DNA from: Rhodoplanes sp963712435
Lineage (GTDB): Bacteria; Pseudomonadota; Alphaproteobacteria; Rhizobiales; Xanthobacteraceae
Reading direction: 5' to 3'
DNA length: 64,000 nt
Assembly: GCA_963712435.1 (NCBI GenBank)
Contig: CAVQIB010000001.1
Coordinates: 620,001-684,000, forward strand
In this document: one piece after another, positions 56,311 to 64,000 of the stretch
How the letters are laid out: every line of letters starts with the position of its first letter
Numbering within the stretch: the first letter of the stretch is position 1
Made by a program: the position numbers and the translations under genes
The notes under the pieces: model-generated
What the model saw: only the letters and a program-made list of their open reading frames with translations
Told to the model about the DNA's origin: nothing
Database searches by the model: none

Positions 56311-56624
56311 TCCGGGCTGATGATCCTCCGGTGGGCATCGCGCGTCCGCGCCCGCACGATTACACGACGCGCCCGCGGCGACGCCCACGTCGGTCCGTCG
56401 AACTGTGCGGCGCGCGCGCCGCGGACAAGCGCGCCCGGACCGGCAACACGGTCGGTTTAAAGGGCGAACATAGGTGAAACTTAACCGCTTCTTTACCGTG
56501 CTTCGCCGAAAGTCGGAGCGGGCCGGGGGGTCTTGCCTCGAATCATCGGCGCGCGGCACTGATCGCCGGGCGCAATGGTCGGTGGGCTCCGGTTCGGCAG
56601 TCCACTCCGTGCCAGGAAGGCGAA
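56311..56624. other. Intergenic region before the SEL1 protein gene
   Basis: 314 bp, GC-rich, no gene supported. The part around 56455-56500 (AAAGGGCGAACATAGGTGAA, TTAACCGC) is locally AT-richer and a fair place for a promoter. GGAAGGCG at about 56610 is the ribosome site of the next gene. Confidence 0.4.
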
Positions 56625-59438
<2,814 letters not shown>

Positions 59439-59652
59439 GCGCGCCGGCGCGCGCCCGGGCGATCGCGGCGGGTCGATCCGGCCGAGCGACGTGTCGGCTC
59501 ACGCGCGTCTTCGGCCAGGCATCGGCGTGAATCCGCTTGAGTTTGTTGCTCAAGCCTGTACGGCTTCGCCCGGTCGCAGCATCGTGTACGGACTGGCCTC
59601 GCAGCTCCTTTGCGGCGCGTATCGACGAAAGCGCGCCGGCGGAAGACGCGCC

Positions 59653-60579
59653 TTGGAAATCTATCTTCCGATCGCCGACCTCCCGGTCAATGTTTTTGTC
59701 GTCTTCGCGATGGGCCTCGCGGTCGGCTTCATTTCCGGAATGTTCGGGATCGGCGGCGGCTTCCTGATGACCCCGCTGCTGATCTTCATCGGCATATCGC
59801 CGGCGGTCGCCGTCGCCACCGTATCGAGCCATATCGCGGCCTCGTCGTTCTCGGGCGCTTTGTTGTATTGGCGACGCCGCGCGATCGACCTCGCGCTTGC
59901 CCTCATGCTGCTCGTCGGGGGACTGATCGGCACCGGCATGGGCGTGTGGCTGTTCACCCAGTTGCGCGCGATCGGCCAGCTCGATCTTGTGATCGCACTG
60001 TCCTACGTAATCCTGCTCAGCTCGGTCGGCGGGGCGATGATCCTGGAAAGCGTCCGCGCGATCATCCGTCTGCAGAAGGGCGAACGGGTCGGCGCGCGCC
60101 GTCCCGGCAGCCACACCTGGCTGCATGGGCTCCCCATCAAAGTGCGGTTCAAGCAGTCGCGCCTCTATGTCTCGGTCATCCCGGTGTGGTTGATCGGCGG
60201 GCTCATGGGGTTTCTCGGCGCCGTCATGGGCATCGGCGGCGGCTTCATCCTCGTGCCGCTGCTGATCTATCTCGTGCGCGTCCCGACCAATGTGGTGATC
60301 GGCACCTCGATGGTGCTCACCCTCGTGACGATGGCGACGGCAACCGTGCTGCATGCGGCGACGAACCATCTGGTCGATGCTGTGCTCGCCTTGATCCTGA
60401 TGGTCGGCGGGGTGATCGGGGCTCAGTTCGGGGCGCAGTCCGGACAGAAGATGCGCTCGGAGCGGCTGCGCTTCCTGCTCGGGCTTCTGGTCTTCCTGGT
60501 CGGCCTGCGGTTCGCGATCAATCTCTTCCTTCCGCCCGGCGAGGTGTATTCGTTCCGTCTCTTGGCGGGGGAGCGATGA
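59653..60579 (+). CDS. TauE/SafE family sulfite/anion exporter
   Basis: 308 residues with about eight to nine membrane segments. Two TauE/SafE repeats: FVVFAMGLAVGFISGMFGIG with GGFLMTPLLIFIG, and LIGGLMGFLGAVMGIGGGFI with LVPLLIYLV. The TTG at 59653 (MEIYLPIADLP) is the likely start; an in-frame extension upstream is a shadow of the SEL1 gene. The stop overlaps the next start by 4 nt. With TIGR02186 this is a conserved alphaproteobacterial pair. The transported anion is unknown. Confidence 0.9.
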   Translation: MEIYLPIADLPVNVFVVFAMGLAVGFISGMFGIGGGFLMTPLLIFIGISPAVAVATVSSHIAASSFSGALLYWRRRAIDLALALMLLVGGLIGTGMGVWLFTQLRAIGQLDLVIALSYVILLSSVGGAMILESVRAIIRLQKGERVGARRPGSHTWLHGLPIKVRFKQSRLYVSVIPVWLIGGLMGFLGAVMGIGGGFILVPLLIYLVRVPTNVVIGTSMVLTLVTMATATVLHAATNHLVDAVLALILMVGGVIGAQFGAQSGQKMRSERLRFLLGLLVFLVGLRFAINLFLPPGEVYSFRLLAGER

Positions 60580-61358
60580 GGCGCGCCGTCTCCTTCGCCG
60601 CGCTATTTCTGCTTGTGGCGACGAGCCTGTCCGCCGCTATGGCCAATGAGCGGCTCGTCGTCTCGCTGTCGACGCAGCGCGTGCTGATCAATTCGGTCTT
60701 CTCCGGCGCCGAGCTTGTCCTGTTCGGCGCGATCGAGCGGGACGGAACCGCGCCCGAGCGGCGGTTCGGCTATGACATCACCGCGATCATCTCCGGCCCG
60801 CGGCAGAGCCTGCTCACGCTGCGCAAGGAGCAGGTGGCCGGCATCTGGGTGAATGTCGAGTCGCGCACCTTCGTCAATGTGCCGTCCTATCTCGCCATCT
60901 TTTCCAACCGCCCGTTCGACCAGATCACCAATCCGGAGGCGCTGCGCCGTCTGCAGATCGGCTTCGACAACACGATCCTGCGCCAGCAGATCGGTCCCGA
61001 CGTGGCCGATGTCGTGCGCGAGGACGCCTTCCGCCAGGCGTTTCTGCGCCTGAAGGTGGAGCGGCGGCTTTATCTGGAGTCGGCGCGGGAGGTGACCTTC
61101 CTCGCGCCCACGCTGTTCCGCGCCTCGGTTCCGCTGCCGGCCGAGGCGCCGGTCGGCAGCTATTCGGTCGACGTCATGCTGTTCGCCGACGGCGCCCTGA
61201 TCACCCGCACCACCTCGGCTTTCGAAATCCTGAAGGTCGGCTTCGAGCGGTTTGTGGTGACCGCAGCGCGCGAATACGGGCTTCTGTACGGGATTTTCAC
61301 CGCCATGATGGCGCTTACGACCGGCTGGTTCGCCTCGATCGTATTCCGGCGGGACTGA
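60576..61358 (+). CDS. TIGR02186 family membrane-anchored protein
   Basis: 260 residues. Signal peptide 1-23 (VSFAALFLLVATSLSAAMAN). A large periplasmic part with ERLVVSLSTQRVLINSVFSG, ELVLFGAIERD and VPSYLAIFSNRPFDQITNPE, then a C-terminal membrane helix EYGLLYGIFTAMMALTTGWF followed by the short tail ASIVFRRD. This is the TIGR02186 pattern, in its usual place after a TauE/SafE gene. Function unknown; a partner of the exporter is likely. Confidence 0.88.
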   Translation: MRRAVSFAALFLLVATSLSAAMANERLVVSLSTQRVLINSVFSGAELVLFGAIERDGTAPERRFGYDITAIISGPRQSLLTLRKEQVAGIWVNVESRTFVNVPSYLAIFSNRPFDQITNPEALRRLQIGFDNTILRQQIGPDVADVVREDAFRQAFLRLKVERRLYLESAREVTFLAPTLFRASVPLPAEAPVGSYSVDVMLFADGALITRTTSAFEILKVGFERFVVTAAREYGLLYGIFTAMMALTTGWFASIVFRRD

Positions 61359-61385
61359 CCGCCGGACCGGCCGCCCGCCCGCCGC

Positions 61386-62165
61386 TCACCTGGGCAGGCA
61401 ACGGCTTGCGGGCAGCGCGTAGATGCCCTGGTCGCCGATCAGATGCGCGGTGAAGGAGAGCGCGCGGAACACCTTCAGAAAGGCGCGATCGCGCACGTTC
61501 AAGCCGCCCGCATAGGCGCCGAAGGCCGGCAGGATCAGCCGGCGCTCGTTTGCCGCGAAACATCGCCGGATCAGCGTGCGCCCGCGCTGGCTCACCCGCG
61601 CCGAAGGATGCAGGTGCCCGGCGATTTCGCCGCTGCGCCGTTCCGCGCTCGGCTCGTGGCGGAACTGCAGCCGGCCGCAGGCGACCGACTGCGCGAATTC
61701 CCCGCCGACGCCGCGGGTGGGATCGGGGTCATGGTTGCCCGCAACCCACACCCAATCGCGCCCGTGCTGCAGCGAGATGAGCGCGGCGCGGTCCTCGTCG
61801 CCGAGACGCGACGCCCCGCCCCGGTCGTGGAAGCTGTCGCCGAGGGCGACGACAATGCGCGGATTGTAGAAGGCGATCACCCAGGCCAGCCGTTCGAGCG
61901 TCGTCGCGGTGTCGTAGGGCGGCAGCAGCAGGCCGTACGCCGCATAGGCCGAGCCTTTCTCGAGATGGAGGTCGGCTACGACCAGCAATCCCTCGTCAGG
62001 CCAGTAGAGCGCGCCGGACAGATCGGCGAGCAGGTCGATTCCGTCGATGGCGATCGTGCTGTCCTGGCGCTTGTGCGGCTTTGCGCTCGCTTCCGCGACA
62101 AGCGAGGGCGGCTCGCATGCGCAAGCAGGCGACACGGCCGCCGACGGCTGCGCTCTCGCCTCCAT
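61386..62165 (-). CDS. pdeM: PdeM, ligase-associated DNA damage response endonuclease
   Basis: 259 residues. Metallophosphatase-fold nuclease of the four-gene LigD/ligase-Lhr-Exo-PdeM repair set. Metal motifs are VVADLHLEKGSAYAAYG, VVALGDSFHDRGGASRL, WVWVAGNHDPDP and EIAGHLHPSARV. A 35-residue Ala-rich start (MEARAQPSAAVSPACACEPP) is extra; the real start may be nearer residue 38. The Lhr-type helicase gene lies directly upstream on the same strand. Confidence 0.9.
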   Translation of the reverse strand: MEARAQPSAAVSPACACEPPSLVAEASAKPHKRQDSTIAIDGIDLLADLSGALYWPDEGLLVVADLHLEKGSAYAAYGLLLPPYDTATTLERLAWVIAFYNPRIVVALGDSFHDRGGASRLGDEDRAALISLQHGRDWVWVAGNHDPDPTRGVGGEFAQSVACGRLQFRHEPSAERRSGEIAGHLHPSARVSQRGRTLIRRCFAANERRLILPAFGAYAGGLNVRDRAFLKVFRALSFTAHLIGDQGIYALPASRCLPR

Positions 62166-62225
62166 CAGCAGCGCCCCTCGACCGGTTCTACGGCCCGGAC
62201 TTGAACATGGCGGCGCCGATGGACA

Positions 62226-62247
62226 AAGGCGGCGAATGCGCCGCCTT
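62226..62247 (-). terminator. Hairpin between lhr-type and pdeM genes
   Basis: AAGGCGGCG, loop AATG, CGCCGCCTT: a perfect 9-bp stem touching the helicase stop codon, without a clear U-tract. It could reduce read-through into pdeM or protect the 3' end. Confidence 0.45.
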
Positions 62248-64000
62248 CACTCCATCGCCTCGCGCACCAACTCCTCCTGCGCCTCTGCAAGCAGCGCATC
62301 GGACGCCTCCCCCTCGATGGACTCCCGGCCGATCTCCAGCATGACCGGAACGGCCAGCGGGGAGACGCGCGCGAGAGCGACATGGATGATTCGACCGCGG
62401 ACACGCGAGAGCAGCAAGCCGAGCCGGCGGATGTCAAGCAGGCCGGTGGCGGCCTCCGCCCGGGCGGCGCGCAACAAGACGTGATCGGGCTGATGGCGGC
62501 GCAGCACGTCATAGAGAAGATCGGTCGAGACCGTCATCTGCCGCCGCGTCTTTTCTTCGCCGGCCGTGCGGCGCTCGATCAGGCCGGCGATGATCGCGCA
62601 TTGCCGGAATGTCCGCTTCATCAGCGCCAATTCGGCAAGCCAGGCCTCGAGATCGTCCCCCAGCATGTCCTCGTCGAACAAAGCGGCGAGCGACAGCGCG
62701 CCGTCGGCGACGGCGCGCGAAAGATCGCGCAGGCCCCACACGGCGAGCGCATATTCGTTGGCGACGAAGCCGAGCGGCCGCAGTCCGGCGCGCTCCAGCC
62801 GCCGGGTCAGAAGCATGCCGAGCGTCTGATGGGCGAGCCGCCCCTCGAACGGGTAGCAGACGAGATAGTGCTTGTCGGCGCGCGGGAATGTCTCGACGAG
62901 GAGTTCGCCCGCCTGCGGCACGCGCGAGCGCGCGCGTTGCAGATCGAGCCATTCGCGCACCTGGTCCGGGAGCTTCGCCCAGGCCTTCGGCTCGGCCAGG
63001 AGCCTGCGCACGCGCTCGGCGAGATAGGTCGACAGCGGGAACTTGCCGCCGGCATAGGCCGGCACCTTGGGGTCCTCGGCCGCGGCGCGCGAAACATAGG
63101 CCGCGTCCTCGGTCAGCGCCTCGTAGCGCAAGACCTCGCCGGCGAAGACGAACGTATCGCCCGGGGCGAGCGTCTCGATGAAATACTCCTCGACTTCGCC
63201 GAGCACGCGTCCGCCGCGCCCGACCGGCCCCGCGGGACCCTTCCCGCCGGCGCGCGAGGGCACGAGCCGCACCTTGATCATCGCCTCTTCGACAATGGTG
63301 CCGACATTGAGCCGGTAGCGCTGGGCGACGCGCGGATGGGTGATGCGCCAGCGTCCGTCCTTGCCTTGCCTGATCTTGGCGAAGCGCTCATACGCTTTCA
63401 GCGCATAACCGCCGGTCGCGACGAAGTCGACCACCGCGTCGAAGTCGGCGCGCGAAAGCCCGGCATAGGACGCGGCCGATCGCACCTCCGCGTAGAGATC
63501 GTCGGAGCAAAAGGGCGCGCCGCAGGCGGCCCCGAGCACGTGCTGGGCAAGCACGTCGAGCGCGCCGGTGCGCAGCGGCGGCGTGTCCTGCGCGTTCTCC
63601 GCGACCGCATCGATGCCGGCGCGACATTCCAGCACCTCGAAGCGATTGGCCGGCACCAGCACGGCGTGCGAGGGCTCGTCGAGCCGATGGTTGGCGCGGC
63701 CGATGCGCTGGGTCAGGCGCGACGCGCCCTTCGGCGCGCCGACATTGACGACGAGATCGACATCGCCCCAGTCGATGCCGAGATCGAGCGAGGAGGTGCA
63801 GACGACCGCGCGCAGCCATCCCTGCGCCATCGCCGCCTCCACCTTGCGGCGCTGGGCGACGTCGAGCGAGCCGTGATGCAGCGCGATCGCAAGCCCATCG
63901 TCGTTGATGCGCCACAGCTCCTGGAACAGCATCTCCGCCTGGCTGCGCGTATTGACGAAGACGAGCGTCGTGCGGTGGCGCTTGATCAGCGCGTAGATTT
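62247..64000 (-). CDS. Ligase-associated DEXH helicase, Lhr family (C-terminal part; N-terminus outside window)
   Basis: About 584 residues visible. Starts in helicase domain 2 with TTLVFVNTRSQAEMLFQELW, IALHHGSLDVAQRRKVEAAM (motif IV/V region), AVVCTSSLDLGIDWGDVDLV and RLTQRIGRANHRLDEPS (motif VI). The Lhr-specific winged-helix and DUF4172-like C-terminal region follows: FVFAGEVLRYEALTEDAAYV, FPLSTYLAERVRRLLAEPKA and KHYLVCYPFEGRLAHQTLGM. The Walker motifs are beyond 64000. In-frame coding continues upstream of ATG 63932, so that ATG is internal. Works with PdeM in a DNA end-processing pathway. Confidence 0.92.
   Translation of the reverse strand, partial: IYALIKRHRTTLVFVNTRSQAEMLFQELWRINDDGLAIALHHGSLDVAQRRKVEAAMAQGWLRAVVCTSSLDLGIDWGDVDLVVNVGAPKGASRLTQRIGRANHRLDEPSHAVLVPANRFEVLECRAGIDAVAENAQDTPPLRTGALDVLAQHVLGAACGAPFCSDDLYAEVRSAASYAGLSRADFDAVVDFVATGGYALKAYERFAKIRQGKDGRWRITHPRVAQRYRLNVGTIVEEAMIKVRLVPSRAGGKGPAGPVGRGGRVLGEVEEYFIETLAPGDTFVFAGEVLRYEALTEDAAYVSRAAAEDPKVPAYAGGKFPLSTYLAERVRRLLAEPKAWAKLPDQVREWLDLQRARSRVPQAGELLVETFPRADKHYLVCYPFEGRLAHQTLGMLLTRRLERAGLRPLGFVANEYALAVWGLRDLSRAVADGALSLAALFDEDMLGDDLEAWLAELALMKRTFRQCAIIAGLIERRTAGEEKTRRQMTVSTDLLYDVLRRHQPDHVLLRAARAEAATGLLDIRRLGLLLSRVRGRIIHVALARVSPLAVPVMLEIGRESIEGEASDALLAEAQEELVREAME

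Overview
The window looks like a chromosome segment of an alphaproteobacterium of the order Hyphomicrobiales (Rhizobiales), probably near Bradyrhizobiaceae/Xanthobacteraceae. The grounds are very high GC with GC-rich third codon positions, the block chvI-chvG-hprK-EIIA(Man)-HPr-ahcY, lineage families such as TIGR02301 and TIGR02186, and interspersed palindromic repeats of a type I recall from Bradyrhizobium relatives. No rRNA, tRNA or CRISPR array was recognised.

1-17.5 kb is a cobalamin (B12) cluster. Two divergent cobalamin riboswitches (about 885-1062 minus and 1193-1342 plus) control a leftward cobU-cobO unit and a rightward DUF1636-cobW-cobN-cobG-cobH-cobI-cobJ unit. Then come cobK (minus), cobL-cobE-cobM (plus), cbiD (minus), cobA-cobB (plus) and cobT (minus). 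CobG and CobN mark the oxygen-dependent, late-cobalt route, but the C1-methylation step is assigned to CbiD, not CobF. Nearly every gene here is broken by single-base insertions, in the worst stretches about one per 50 bp, while conserved motifs continue in the next frame. I read this as consensus error, not decay. CDS limits in this region are therefore whole-gene spans and not intact frames.

17.6-20.2 kb holds an FAD-linked oxidase and a dense patch of repeats. 20.2-24.7 kb is the most accessory part: a DUF2971 protein, a large protein with features of extracellular contractile injection system (eCIS) cargo and an HExxH motif, and two tandem small exported proteins with the same Cys-containing tail. 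Copies of one repeat separate these modules.

24.8-35.4 kb is mostly housekeeping: SRAP/YedK, Nudix hydrolase, TIGR02301, YgfZ, 3-methyladenine glycosylase, HD hydrolase, tyrosine phosphatase-like protein, AcuI-type reductase, MFS transporter and SleB-type cell-wall hydrolase. 35.4-43 kb has small membrane or exported proteins, an ABC-2 exporter, a broken DUF4160 gene, a DUF4189 protein, a small DUF2283 group and lepA. 43.2-45.4 kb is a fasciclin / cytochrome b / Tat-exported molybdopterin oxidoreductase cassette. 45.4-49.1 kb has a class II glutamine amidotransferase and two glycosyltransferases that could serve the envelope. 49.3-55.3 kb is the conserved ahcY / incomplete PTS / HprK / ChvGI block. 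55.5-64 kb has a HugZ-type flavin protein, a PodJ-like SEL1 protein, TauE/SafE plus TIGR02186, and PdeM with an Lhr-type helicase that runs off the right edge.
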